64,000 nt of DNA, taken from Hyposmocoma kahamanoa. Taxonomy: Eukaryota > Arthropoda > Insecta > Lepidoptera > Cosmopterigidae. The notes under the pieces were generated by a model. It did no database searches, was not told where the DNA came from, and was given only the letters and a program-made list of their open reading frames with translations. The stretch is from positions 588,889 through 652,888 of the forward strand of contig NW_020655550.1 in assembly GCF_003589595.1 (NCBI RefSeq). Reading direction: 5' to 3'. This document shows positions 50,601 to 56,499 of this stretch, in pieces (within the stretch, counting starts at the first letter, position 1; the number at the start of each line of letters is the position of its first letter). The position numbers were made by a program, and so were the translations under genes.

Positions 50601-53600
50601 GATGTACTTCGTCTATGATTAATAGCTTTACGATTGATGCTAGTTCCGTTTCAGCTGAAAGATGATTTATTTAATTTGGTAGGCTGCACTAAAACTGTGT
50701 AATAAAACCATGATATTATAATCGGCTTTAATAGTGAAGGAAAATAACGTAATGAAATCTAGTACATTCCATCGACTTTCGAACACGTGTGAAGTCCTGG
50801 ACATACATTAGACCAAGGACGCGACGTATTTACTGAATCAAACTATCATTCAACAAAATATTTTTTATTTTTTAAACTCACTGGCGCCTTTCCGTGTAAC
50901 AACGTCCCATTTCTCGGGAGTCGTAACAATCATTTGCGTTTGCAGCACTTCGGATTTGGTCAGTTTCATGTCACCAGTTAATTCACGTACGGATATTCCT
51001 AGACCTGCGAGCCGTTTGCCGAAATTCGTCGTCATTTCTGAAGCGAGTGCCTTCATTGGTGCTATGTAGATTATCTGAAAGAAATATGTTAAAGTTTAGT
51101 AAATCAAATAATAGTAGTCAAAGTAGAGCAACCATCAAAATAATACGTAGACCAAATCTATACTTTGAATTTATTCTTCAATATGACATTGTTTTCAATG
51201 TGCTGTTTTATCTGATGGACGACGGTAAGCAGCGCGATGTTGGTTTTACCAGCGCCGGTCGGAGCACAAATTAACAAATTCTCGTTCGTATTATATGCTG
51301 TCTGGAACACCACTGACTGTATTCGATTTAGCTCCTTTATATTTTCAAACACTATTTGACCAATCTGAAAATTAAAGACACATTTAATCAACGAAAATCT
51401 GTTGCGAAATCAAATTGCTGACTAGGTAAATCTGATGTGTGATTTAACTTCACGTATGGTTGTGATAAATACGTATAAATTCACCTCATCTAAGTCAGAT
51501 ATTTGCACTCTCGTATTACCAACAGATAAAGGTGGTGGTTCATTTATGGGTATAATTACTTCTTCGTATTCTTTAGTGTCCTTTCTCTTTACGTCTTTGG
51601 GTAGCAACATTTTTAACCCTGATATGAAACCTGTAAGAGCACGAAAGAAGCCATAGTAAGTCTTAGCTAAAATTAAGAGCTAAATGCCTTCATGATGGAG
51701 CTGATTAACAATAAGTAAACATATTGCATAGTCATGGTGAATTGTCGCCTTGCCGCATAAGACGAAAAATAGCTCATTAGCATATCCACTACTAATCTGT
51801 CAAATGTTTGACGATAAACAACAAGAATTGGGGTATACAAATTTAAAAAGCACACAGTAGTACTCAGCCAAGAATTAAAAGTAGTTGTTTTCTTAATTTA
51901 ACTTACCAGCCGCATTTTTGGAATCTAGCGATGAATCAAAAACATTGGGGTATTGTACTTTGGTTTGCTTGTATGAAATTTTTCGCAAAATGGGATCCGA
52001 GTCCTTAGAGGATCCCGAGGTGGAAAATGGCACAACAGGTTTAGAGTATTCCGCTAGCCTGCAAAAAATCTATTGTTGTAAATAAAAATATGGCTCTGTT
52101 TCACTATTAAATAATAATGATTCTCGATACTGTAGCTCATAGCCATTGGTAAGATGTCTTAATTCTGTCGTAGAAATCGGAAATGTTACGTACATTCTCG
52201 CTCTGGCTTGTGAGACATTAAACTCTGGTTCTTGTTCTTCTTTTAACTGCATTTTCCTTGCTTCCTTTTTTTCTCTTTTCTCTTCTTTCTGCATGAGTTT
52301 TGCAATCATCTTTTCTTGTTCAGACTGCACTGAGACTTGACAGAGATACTGAGGAAACGTTGGCTTCTCCTCATACACTATCGGTGTCATTTTTACTGTA
52401 ACGAATTAAACACGAAGAACAAATGATAAAATTACATTTTCTTGATGATAAAGTATTTAAATTGCTACTTACACCTCCTTTTCTTTTTATATTTGCTTGG
52501 ATGTGCCTTTGCTTCATCTAAAATCCGTTGTTGCGCTAACAGTTTACAATAATATAAAATAATGTTTGTTATGACAACTGAATGCTGTTACATAACACAA
52601 AATATAGACTTCTATATACCTTCAACTGAAGTGAACGAGGTTGAGGTACTTGGCTGTGGTTTCCATCCTTTTTGTGTTAGCATTAAAGTTAGAAGCAAAG
52701 GTTTGTCAATTTAATACAAAATATATTAGGAATGAAATGAAATTTTGCGTATTGGAAGTAGAATAAAGGTAATTGATCCAACATTTAATGTCAAAAACTG
52801 GTTAACATAAGGAAATTAAACTAAATATCACTTACTATCTTTTTCTGGTTCAGTCTTAAGCTTCAAATTAGCTAGAAGTTCTTGGCGATGCACAAGCAAG
52901 TCTTGAATGAACTCAATTTTGTCAAAACCCAAAAGGTCAAACATGTCATTCTGGATTTCTTCGTTGCTCCGAGTTGAGTGTATCAAGTTCAAAATAGACT
53001 GAAGCATTGGTGCATAGTCATCAGGGAATAGTTCCCTAGTTTTCTCTTGGATCCAATCCCTGCCATACTGGAATAGTATAAAATAAAGTTTAGAATGATG
53101 ATTCCTTTTTATAAGCAATATTGGAATTGTAGTAGTAAATCACAATATATTTGATTGAAGAGTAAATCAATATGTTTCGTGAACTAGCATCATAAATTTC
53201 TGGTCATACCTTAGGTTTGGTTGTTGAGGCAGTTTCAACTTTACCAGTTTTATTATCATATTTCATAGAAAAGTCTCTGATAAAATTACTGTCAGTTGCT
53301 GGCTTCGATATCATCTTGGGCAGGTTTTTTTTATTAAGAATATATGGAACACATTGGTAGTGTATGTGTTCACCCCACAACGTTGGTTTCTTTGCAGGCT
53401 TATCTTTTTTTGGTTTCAGGATATATTCTATTGTGTCATCTGATAATTCTTTTGTTATATCTGCGACAAGCTACAATACAAAATTATAATTATTTGTTGG
53501 GCAATCAATAGGCTTAGTGCCTCTTTCATATTCAACTTCTTTCAGTACTAAAGGTTAGAGTTGCTCACAAAAAGGCTCGGCCATATTACAACTGGTGATG

Positions 53601-55040
53601 GTACTCTCGACAACAAACAACAAGTTTAAGTTTGCAGAGAGAGCCTTTTTTTAAGTAGATTATGATAATGATACCAATAAATATGTATGTCGCAGCAAAA
53701 GTCGCTTTTTCATCAGTATTAAGACGTAATATAATGTTTATCATAAAATTTATTTCTAAAATTGTGAATGTTAATATTACCAGTATCAATATGAACAAGA
53801 AAAGTGATTGATGGACCATTTGGATGACCAGGAAAAAGTAAAGCCAGGTTTTCACTATATGAGTATGTTCAGACCGAGTCCACTTGGAGGACTACTCTGA
53901 CACTACTCATAACATGTAAACACGTGACTGGAGCTCATGCGGACATTGGCATCCATTCAACATGTCACAAGTGGTGTCCAAGTAGCCATCTAAGTGGTTT
54001 CGGTCCAAGTGTACTTGTATAGTGAAAACTTGCTTAAACCACCAGCTGGCATGTAATCGCACCTTTTATATTATAAATTATTAACATTAATCATGGCATC
54101 CCTTTTACACATTGCTTAAAAAAATGCAGAGTTCTCTGCAGGAATGAGAATGGGTTTCCTTATTTCAATGTGTAGGTTGAAGTAGCAATTGCACAAATAA
54201 AATTAGTAGGTGCATAAAGTAATAATAATAACACACATACACTCAACATAGCCCTGCACTAGGGAAACCCTGTGTCATGGGTGTCATGTACATACACATA
54301 GACAACAACAAATTATACCCAAAATCACGAGAGAAATAAATGTAGGCCATAGAAATTATTTCTATGGGCTCGGGAAATGAACCTGGGACCTTTGCGTGCC
54401 AGTCCAGCATGATAACCGTTCAGCCACAGAGGCAGATAAAGTGACAATATCTAAGTATATTGATTTAATTAAGTACAATTTAATTCAAACTAACCAGACG
54501 TATCTTGTTTGCTGTAGCCTGGCTGACATCCCCAAACATTGTTCGTAGGTTTAACATGTGCTTCATCATAACTATGTCTTCTTGCATAAACATTCTCAAA
54601 GACAGAATAACAGCGTCATCAACTAAGTTACTGGGATGAAAATCACTCAAGCTAACACAGGTCTCTCTCAATTGCTCCAAGAGTTTGAGGATCTTACTTG
54701 ACTGCAGTTCATTTCGTTTTATATATCCACATAATTCCTCATATGTTCTATACCTATAGCAATATTTATATGTTTAATTTCTTTTATGTGTCACAATTTG
54801 TTATCAGATTAGTAAGTAATGGCAAGTACACAGGTTGTCATAGTAGTTGCACAAGATCATGCAAAATATTGTGAAATAAACAAATGGTTGCAATTTATTG
54901 AACATAAGCAAAGCATTTTACCTTTTTTTCTGTTTTTTTCGTGACTTTGTTTTGTGCTTTGCGGTGGGTGACGAGATGAAGGGCGACTCGAGTAGTGTAT
55001 GTACCCTCAAGGCCCGAGTTATACGAGGTAAGTCACGCAT
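18806..55040 (-). CDS. ASCC3: ASCC3, Ski2/Brr2-like RNA-DNA helicase (complete, 40 coding exons)
   Basis: ASCC3 (yeast Slh1) is the helicase of the ASCC/RQT complex. It splits collided ribosomes for quality control and unwinds DNA for ALKBH3 repair. The 40 exons listed separately sum to 6747 nt, 2248 aa (human 2202), and all phases agree. The start [12 protein letters not shown] aligns with human MALPRLTGALR. Cassette 1: Walker A APTGAGKT (556-563), DEVH (668-671), SATLPN (705-710), [10 protein letters not shown] (910-919), then a Sec63 unit. Cassette 2: APTGSGKT (1411-1418), DEIH (1515-1518), STALAN (1552-1557), [10 protein letters not shown] (1747-1756), then a second Sec63 unit to about 2190. 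All helicase motifs seen are intact in both cassettes, so both may be competent. The only uncertain junction is between exons 7 and 8. The gene covers 36 kb because its introns are loaded with transposons. Confidence 0.96.
19647..19842 (-). CDS. ASCC3: ASCC3 exon 39
   Basis: Residues 2129-2194. [27 protein letters not shown] and RELHALKRV. Donor GTCAGT. Confidence 0.95.
20363..20497 (-). CDS. ASCC3: ASCC3 exon 38
   Basis: Residues 2084-2128. [12 protein letters not shown] and the end LHADQ, which matches KLHADQ of human. Confidence 0.93.
20498..20881. other. ASCC3 intron 37, no feature seen
   Basis: AT-rich intron with no recognisable repeat or coding sequence. Confidence 0.6.
20882..21169 (-). 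CDS. ASCC3: ASCC3 exon 37
   Basis: Residues 1988-2083. [22 protein letters not shown] and [15 protein letters not shown]. Confidence 0.95.
21447..21615 (-). CDS. ASCC3: ASCC3 exon 36
   Basis: Residues 1931-1987. [18 protein letters not shown] and TDTKSVLDQ. Confidence 0.96.
22123..22313 (-). CDS. ASCC3: ASCC3 exon 35
   Basis: Residues 1868-1931. [13 protein letters not shown] opens the second Sec63 unit; ends [11 protein letters not shown]. Confidence 0.96.
22798..22988 (-). CDS. ASCC3: ASCC3 exon 34
   Basis: Residues 1804-1867. [18 protein letters not shown] and NPSYYSLES. Confidence 0.96.
23352..23493 (-). CDS. ASCC3: ASCC3 exon 33
   Basis: Residues 1757-1804. [20 protein letters not shown] and HLNAEI; human has VLVHDIKKDFYKKFLYEPFP. 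Confidence 0.97.
23549..23616. repeat. (GT)n / (GC)n microsatellite in a 165-nt ASCC3 intron
   Basis: About 25 GT units followed by GC units and a few more GT. It fills much of the intron 23494-23658; in the transcript it reads as a CA repeat. Confidence 0.95.
23659..23817 (-). CDS. ASCC3: ASCC3 exon 32 (motifs V and VI)
   Basis: Residues 1704-1756. [20 protein letters not shown] and [15 protein letters not shown]. Confidence 0.97.
23922..24402. mobile_element. TIR element with GC-rich core
   Basis: Ends AACAACTTTTGTTCCACGAC and its exact inverse (GTCGTGGAACAAAAGTTGTT). The core 23999-24256 is unusually GC-rich for the window and opens an 85-codon frame that does not resemble a protein. Confidence 0.75.
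24562..24811 (+). repeat. Dispersed repeat family R1, copy 3
   Basis: Same block order as copy 1, ending CATCAGGCACACGACTTGTT. It carries extra sequence in the middle (around CTGACTGGCACAGCAACTGT). Confidence 0.7.
25618..25834 (-). CDS. ASCC3: ASCC3 exon 31
   Basis: Residues 1631-1703. [34 protein letters not shown] and [11 protein letters not shown]. The intron before it carries mariner 1. Confidence 0.97.
26111..27355 (+). mobile_element. Mariner 1, full-length but dead
   Basis: Inverted ends GGCGCACTATAAGTTTCCGG (from 26116) and CCGGACACTTATAGTGCGCC (to 27350), with TA on both sides. It lies in the ASCC3 intron 25835-27712, opposite to the host gene. About 1.25 kb, the expected mariner size. 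Confidence 0.85.
26284..27234 (+). pseudogene. Mariner transposase remnant (SETMAR-like clade)
   Basis: Starts [17 protein letters not shown]. Helix-turn-helix and linker are readable to VTYL, where a frameshift and a stop follow (about 26556-26590). The frame resumes at [16 protein letters not shown] and has the first catalytic Asp in [11 protein letters not shown] second shift lies near 27010. The block that should hold the second Asp (HDNA) is deleted. The last block, [12 protein letters not shown], keeps the third Asp. It cannot be active. Confidence 0.9.
27441..27651 (-). mobile_element. SINE family S1, copy B
   Basis: Complete minus-strand copy with tRNA-like head (B box GGTTCGATTTCC) and a (TTA)n tail. 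It ends 61 nt from ASCC3 exon 30. Confidence 0.85.
27713..27849 (-). CDS. ASCC3: ASCC3 exon 30
   Basis: Residues 1586-1631. [19 protein letters not shown] and [10 protein letters not shown] (motif IV). Confidence 0.96.
28024..28173. mobile_element. MITE family M1, copy 2 (complete, 3-bp target duplication)
   Basis: 150 nt, nearly palindromic. Ends GGGTCGTATTCTAGAACTCT and its inverse, flanked by TAA on both sides (28021-28023, 28174-28176). A TWA-type duplication fits the PIF/Harbinger group. Confidence 0.85.
28231..28384 (-). CDS. ASCC3: ASCC3 exon 29
   Basis: Residues 1534-1585. [18 protein letters not shown] (motif III) and [11 protein letters not shown]. Confidence 0.97.
28385..29933. 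other. ASCC3 intron 28, mostly unclassified
   Basis: 28430-29100 is a moderately GC-rich stretch with no recognised element. A perfect hairpin GGCATATTCTATC/GATAGAATATGCC sits at 29224-29254. 29566-29718 is an eroded copy of repeat family R2. Confidence 0.5.
29934..30123 (-). CDS. ASCC3: ASCC3 exon 28 (DEIH box)
   Basis: Residues 1471-1534. [15 protein letters not shown] and [16 protein letters not shown]. Confidence 0.97.
30508..30610 (-). CDS. ASCC3: ASCC3 exon 27
   Basis: Residues 1437-1471. [18 protein letters not shown] (motif Ia). The intron before it, 30611-33678, holds two LINE fragments. Confidence 0.96.
30965..31910 (+). pseudogene. 5'-truncated non-LTR retrotransposon (RT fragment)
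   Basis: Opens inside reverse transcriptase at [12 protein letters not shown], then [11 protein letters not shown] with the FADD box. RT thumb: [16 protein letters not shown] and [12 protein letters not shown]. Then [11 protein letters not shown]. After FVLQKRV the frame jumps directly to [10 protein letters not shown], so a stretch of roughly 70 residues seems deleted in frame. The C-terminus [13 protein letters not shown] and a 3' tail to about 31910 follow. Jockey/CR1-like. It lies opposite to the ASCC3 strand. Confidence 0.88.
32116..32236. mobile_element. Small TIR element (MITE)
   Basis: Ends CAGCCCCGTAGAATGGCTAC and inverse (GTAGCTATGCTAAGGGGGCT), with inner CGCGCG arms; 120 nt. It may sit inside the tail of the LINE fragment beside it. 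Confidence 0.55.
32240..32860 (-). pseudogene. Second non-LTR retrotransposon fragment
   Basis: Minus strand: [19 protein letters not shown] (RT thumb), VDKTKYLGV, then in shifted frames [20 protein letters not shown] and [19 protein letters not shown]. Truncated at both ends and frameshifted. A different lineage from the fragment at 30965. Confidence 0.8.
33157..33527. mobile_element. Possible TIR element, ends near AGTGTTGGGTAAT
   Basis: TACTGTTGGGTAATTTTCCG on the left and CATTACCCAACACTAGCT on the right are inverted. hAT-like elements begin in a similar way (CAGTGTTGGG). Weak evidence. Confidence 0.4.
33679..33899 (-). CDS. ASCC3: ASCC3 exon 26 (Walker A of cassette 2)
   Basis: Residues 1363-1436. 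[16 protein letters not shown] and [15 protein letters not shown]. Confidence 0.97.
34005..34291. mobile_element. Foldback element with ~130-nt arms
   Basis: Left arm from CTTTCGAACGTATTGCAACG through CTAGTGCAC; right arm is its inverse from GTGCACAAATAAGTAATGAA to CGTTGCAATACGTCGGAAAG. Nearly the whole 287 nt can fold into one hairpin. It lies 105 nt from ASCC3 exon 26. Confidence 0.85.
34658..34734 (-). CDS. ASCC3: ASCC3 exon 25 (77 nt)
   Basis: Residues 1337-1363. WLGSESVLP and [12 protein letters not shown] (human HLILPERHPPHT). Easily missed because of its size. Confidence 0.93.
35137..35228 (-). CDS. ASCC3: ASCC3 exon 24
   Basis: Residues 1307-1337. [17 protein letters not shown] of the first Sec63 IgG-like part. 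Donor GTCAGT. Confidence 0.93.
35582..35693 (-). CDS. ASCC3: ASCC3 exon 23
   Basis: Residues 1269-1306. [20 protein letters not shown], matching WWIWVEDPTNDHIYHSEYFL. Confidence 0.95.
35877..36018 (-). CDS. ASCC3: ASCC3 exon 22
   Basis: Residues 1222-1269. Contains [15 protein letters not shown] (human MEASIQPITRTVLRV). Confidence 0.95.
36400..36625 (-). CDS. ASCC3: ASCC3 exon 21
   Basis: Residues 1147-1222. [16 protein letters not shown], then [11 protein letters not shown]; Sec63 helical part. Confidence 0.95.
36953..37129 (-). CDS. ASCC3: ASCC3 exon 20
   Basis: Residues 1088-1146. VRKEELSEL, an acidic EDEEED run, and [14 protein letters not shown]. Confidence 0.93.
37130..38494. other. 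ASCC3 intron 19 with gap and C-rich tract
   Basis: Holds a GC-rich block (37140-37420), the 10-N gap, a CCCCTAACCC-like tract (37838-37905), and two near-copies of an AT-rich unit containing TTAATTGCCAGAACAATTAA (about 37960-38000 and 38052-38090) that ends TTTTGCCCAACACTG, which resembles a hAT end. Confidence 0.55.
37761..37770. other. Assembly gap, 10 N
   Basis: The same 13-mer AAATACCTCGAAA lies on both sides of the Ns, so the gap spans or creates a tandem duplication. Confidence 0.99.
38495..38631 (-). CDS. ASCC3: ASCC3 exon 19
   Basis: Residues 1042-1087. Begins [11 protein letters not shown], the start of the first Sec63 unit. Confidence 0.95.
38832..39394. mobile_element. TIR element carrying an inserted R2 repeat
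   Basis: Outer ends AGCTGGAAATCGCCGGAAAG and its inverse (CTTTCCGGCAATTTCCAGCT), extending inward to CGTATCTCG/CGAGATACG. Between them sits a full R2 copy (38896-39345). Confidence 0.75.
38896..39345 (+). repeat. Dispersed repeat family R2, reference copy
   Basis: Runs from CGACTTCAAAAAAAGGAGGA through GTATGTTACGCGATAACTCC and GAGAACCGATTTTTATTATC to TTGAGGTCGGTTTTTTTAGT. The termini CGACTTCAAAA and TTTTGAGGTCG are inverted. Other copies: 45645-46325 (+), 40355-41660, 50110-50345 and 29566-29718 (all -). Confidence 0.8.
39922..40066 (-). CDS. ASCC3: ASCC3 exon 18
   Basis: Residues 994-1042. [20 protein letters not shown], matching REQLVIEVGRKLDKAQMIRF. Confidence 0.95.
40506..41535. mobile_element. 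1-kb TIR element inserted in R2
   Basis: Ends AGTCATATACACAAGATACC and inverse (GGTATCTCATGTATGACT). GTAC flanks both ends (40502-40505, 41536-41539), a 4-bp target duplication. No transposase is encoded. A tRNA-like block with B box GGTTCAATCCC lies inside (about 40865-40935, minus). Confidence 0.75.
41120..41506. mobile_element. MITE nested in the 1-kb element
   Basis: 387 nt. Ends GGGCGCGTTCCCACTATGTC and its perfect inverse, flanked by TTA on both sides. The inside has repeated, shuffled units of CGTGACGACAG and AGTGGGAACAGCTAG. PIF/Harbinger-like by its 3-bp TWA duplication. Confidence 0.85.
42515..42684 (-). repeat. Dispersed repeat family R1, copy 4
   Basis: Begins CAAGTGACGAGACGAACAAG and ends GGAAGAACTCTTTCACAAGG, with an internal deletion relative to 11391-11669. 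Confidence 0.7.
42845..42934 (-). CDS. ASCC3: ASCC3 exon 17 (90 nt)
   Basis: Residues 964-993. [20 protein letters not shown] in the winged-helix region after RecA2 of cassette 1. Confidence 0.95.
43045..43250 (+). mobile_element. SINE family S1, copy C
   Basis: Plus-strand copy: TTGGCGTAACGGTTACCATG (A box area), GGTTTGATTCCCGGGCCGGG (B box), then the body to TGAGTGTGTATTTAC. Confidence 0.85.
43440..43664 (-). CDS. ASCC3: ASCC3 exon 16 (motif VI)
   Basis: Residues 889-963. [20 protein letters not shown] and [14 protein letters not shown]. Confidence 0.97.
43857..45141 (-). mobile_element. Mariner 2, nearly intact
   Basis: Inverted ends GTTAAAGTATGAAATTGCCG (from 43862) and CGGCAATTTCATACTTTAAC (to 45138). 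TA follows the right end; the left flank reads CA, probably a mutated TA. It lies in the ASCC3 intron 43665-45276 on the same strand as the host gene. Confidence 0.88.
43934..44955 (-). pseudogene. Mariner transposase, one frameshift and one early stop
   Basis: About 340 codons. Paired-type DNA-binding half: [39 protein letters not shown]. Catalytic half: [21 protein letters not shown] and [15 protein letters not shown], a complete D,D34D set. A TAG interrupts the first codons near 44950. A one-base loss in a T run near 44110 shifts the last 50 codons, whose expected continuation is readable in the other frame to 43934. Everything else is open. Confidence 0.9.
45277..45382 (-). CDS. ASCC3: ASCC3 exon 15
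   Basis: Residues 853-888. [20 protein letters not shown] (motif V). The intron that follows contains a mariner. Confidence 0.97.
45645..46325 (+). repeat. R2 copy with a SINE inside
   Basis: Same order as 38896-39345, but the block ATTCATTTTT is followed by SINE copy D (45845-46071) before ATAAATAGCGCCTAA resumes. Confidence 0.85.
45845..46071 (+). mobile_element. SINE family S1, copy D (best preserved)
   Basis: tRNA-like head with A box TGGCCGAACGG and B box GGTTCGATTCC, body through GGGTTTCCCTAGTGCGGGGC, and a (TTA)n tail of about eight units. T-rich flanks suggest a short target duplication. Confidence 0.9.
46975..47215 (-). mobile_element. SINE-like family S2, copy 1
   Basis: Ends share GTGCCTGGCA-CT-ACT and TATGAGTACCA blocks with 60675-60890. 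The minus-strand start (CACAGCGGTTAGGACC) resembles a tRNA A-box region. Diverged; tentative. Confidence 0.45.
48363..48646 (-). CDS. ASCC3: ASCC3 exon 14
   Basis: Residues 759-853. [14 protein letters not shown] (motif IV) and [13 protein letters not shown]. Confidence 0.97.
49681..49807 (-). CDS. ASCC3: ASCC3 exon 13
   Basis: Residues 716-758. Contains [19 protein letters not shown], matching VNPYIGLFFFDGRFRPVPL. A glycine-rich GSGGG follows where human has NKMQQ. Confidence 0.95.
49681..49807. other. Note: flanking introns 48647-49680 and 49808-50467
   Basis: Around exon 13 the introns hold a tRNA-like B box on the minus strand near 49062 (GGTTCGAATCCGGCCGG), an inverted pair GTAGTCACACG/CGTGTGACTAC at 49377-49470, and an eroded R2 copy at 50110-50345. 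Confidence 0.5.
50468..50654 (-). CDS. ASCC3: ASCC3 exon 12 (DEVH box)
   Basis: Residues 654-716. [16 protein letters not shown] (motif II) and GLSATLPNY (motif III). Confidence 0.97.
50882..51074 (-). CDS. ASCC3: ASCC3 exon 11
   Basis: Residues 590-654. [13 protein letters not shown] (motif Ia), ELTGDM (Ib) and [13 protein letters not shown] (Ic). Confidence 0.97.
51164..51364 (-). CDS. ASCC3: ASCC3 exon 10 (Walker A of cassette 1)
   Basis: Residues 523-589. [10 protein letters not shown]-motif region and [13 protein letters not shown], almost identical to human. Confidence 0.97.
51485..51630 (-). CDS. ASCC3: ASCC3 exon 9
   Basis: Residues 474-522. Contains GLKMLLP and [15 protein letters not shown], then VQISDLDE, all matching the segment just before cassette 1 in human. 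Confidence 0.92.
51907..52053 (-). CDS. ASCC3: ASCC3 exon 8
   Basis: Residues 425-474. Contains QYPNVFDS (human HYPHVYDS). The upper boundary is 52053 or 52058, depending on the exon 7 donor. Confidence 0.8.
52105..52395 (-). CDS. ASCC3: ASCC3 exon 7
   Basis: Residues 328-425. Contains [12 protein letters not shown] (human CQVTIQSEQEKQ) and a charged coiled-coil-like stretch. The 3' end is uncertain. Donor GTGAAA at 52104 pairs with acceptor GCTAG of exon 8; the alternative is donor GTATCG (exon start 52131) with acceptor TTTGCAG. Confidence 0.8.
52473..52535 (-). CDS. ASCC3: ASCC3 exon 6 (63 nt)
   Basis: Residues 307-328, ends in a basic run KYKKKRR. The donor is GTAAGT; the alternative GTGTAA two bases earlier would break phase with exon 7. 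Confidence 0.75.
52620..52667 (-). CDS. ASCC3: ASCC3 exon 5 (micro-exon, 48 nt)
   Basis: Residues 291-307, rich in Ser, Thr and Pro. Defined by acceptor ACAAAAAG, donor GTATAT and phase fit; little conservation to lean on. Confidence 0.7.
52836..53067 (-). CDS. ASCC3: ASCC3 exon 4
   Basis: Residues 214-291. Contains [19 protein letters not shown], aligned with DELFELLGPEGLELIEKLL of human. Donor GTAAGT. Confidence 0.9.
53210..53470 (-). CDS. ASCC3: ASCC3 exon 3
   Basis: Residues 127-213, 87 full codons in phase 0. Contains [13 protein letters not shown]; corresponds to the FLWCEVE neighbourhood of human. Confidence 0.8.
53848..54065. mobile_element. TIR element M3, copy 1
   Basis: Ends CAGGTTTTCACTATATGAGT and the inverse (ACTTGTATAGTGAAAACTTG). 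The right half recurs at 55893-55985. Confidence 0.65.
54220..54435 (-). mobile_element. SINE family S1, copy E
   Basis: Minus-strand copy with eroded B box, in ASCC3 intron 2. Part of a duplicated block (see findings). Confidence 0.8.
54495..54753 (-). CDS. ASCC3: ASCC3 exon 2
   Basis: Residues 40-126, N-terminal helical region that binds ASCC2 in the human complex. Acceptor TTGCTATAG, donor GTTAGT. Confidence 0.8.
54922..55040 (-). CDS. ASCC3: ASCC3 exon 1 (start codon)
   Basis: Residues 1-40. The ATG is preceded by ACAACC and then an acceptor TTTCACAG, so a non-coding 5' exon must exist. The end of the exon is lysine-rich. Confidence 0.85.
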
Positions 55041-55178
55041 GGTTGTCTGTGAAATAAAATAATAAATACACTATTAACGTATCAAACAAACACTGTACAG
55101 CAACAATGCGAAGATTTTAAAAGTCATTAATAAGGATTTCATAGGTGCGTATCGCTTTATTTAGAATGAATTACTTAC

Positions 55179-55390
55179 CGAAACTTTAATGCAGTTATGG
55201 AACTATGCGGTTGAATTTGAGTGATTCGAAATTGGGATAGATTAATAAAATTTTTAAAGGTAAAGTGTAAATTGGTAACTATGTACTAATAAATATCAAA
55301 ATTTTAAACAAAGTATCACATTTTCAATACACGTTATCTTCGACCAAAGTTAAAATTATCTATTTTCAACTTTACAAGATGGATTTACTG
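55179..55390 (-). other. Probable non-coding 5' exon of ASCC3
   Basis: A strong donor GTAAGT on the minus strand at 55178-55173 precedes the acceptor of exon 1 (55052-55053). The upper limit is a guess, as the transcription start is not visible. Confidence 0.4.
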
Positions 55391-56499
55391 GATACACGTC
55401 GGACATAGAGTAGAAACGTCAACGTCAATATGATGTTTTTTTTTTTTATTAGAGGCAAACGAATTTTGCATTACCATTTTACACTAATATTTGACACAAG
55501 GTAGTTGAGCACTTTATTCGGTGATTATCATTATAAGCTGTCAGTTGAGTTACGCAATAGGCCTGCAGAGATTGGCAAGCACCCGGGTTTGAACCCAACG
55601 GTTTATTAATTTCTTTCGTGTTATTATATATATAATATATTTATGTTATATATATTATATATTATTCTTTCTTTCGGTTTAAATCGGGTTAATACCCATT
55701 ATTGCGCAATATCTAAGGCAAAAATGATTTACTACTATAATAAATATTTGTTGTTAATCGTGTTTCGTTCAAATTTAATAATATTATTACAAAATGTTTA
55801 TTGCTTTCTGATCTCTAGACGATTCGATTTGCCTTTCTTTAGAATTAGTACGTTTGATCGAAATAAATTGATACAAAAAATCGTTAGATCACGAGTGGTG
55901 TCCAAGTAGCCATCTGAGTGGTTTCGGTCCAAGTGACTCGTATAGTGAAAACCTGGCTTAAGCCACCAGCTGGCATGCAATCGGATCTTTTTGTACAACC
56001 AGCAAACAATGTACATATTGTAACATTAGCACATTGACTTAGTCAATGCATTAGCACCATTGACTTTCAATTATATGGACGTCGGGTCCACGCTAAAAAG
56101 TGTCCGAACTTATAGGGCGTTAAAATCGTATACAGAGCGTCATTACGCTCTAGTCTTCATTTGTTCGACTGACAGCGAAGCAAGCAAGATTAGACAGTAC
56201 TGCGATGACATTACAATATAAATTCAACGTTTTAGCTTTTTCATATTCCTTAACGTGTCACTACGTTTAAATAGGTTGATTTGAGACATTTTTTTCGTGG
56301 TTTTTGTATTAGACCCGTCGTCCATTTATTTGTAAGTCAATGATTAGCACCTAATTTATTAACATTAATCATGGCATCCCATTTACATTTTCCTTAAAAA
56401 ATGCAAAGAGCTGCAGGAATGTGAAAGAGTTTCCTTATTTCGACGTATAGGTTGAAGTAGCAATTGCCGAATAAAATTAATAGGTACATAAAGTAATAG
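55391..56499. other. ASCC3 upstream region, repeats only
   Basis: Includes a (TA)-rich palindrome (55627-55665), M3 copy 2 and a duplicate of the intron-2 flank (56355-56500). Confidence 0.55.
55893..55985. mobile_element. TIR element M3, copy 2 (right half)
   Basis: GAGTGGTGTCCAAGTAGCCA to ACCTGGCTTAAGCCACCAGC, matching the right half of 53848-54065. Confidence 0.65.
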
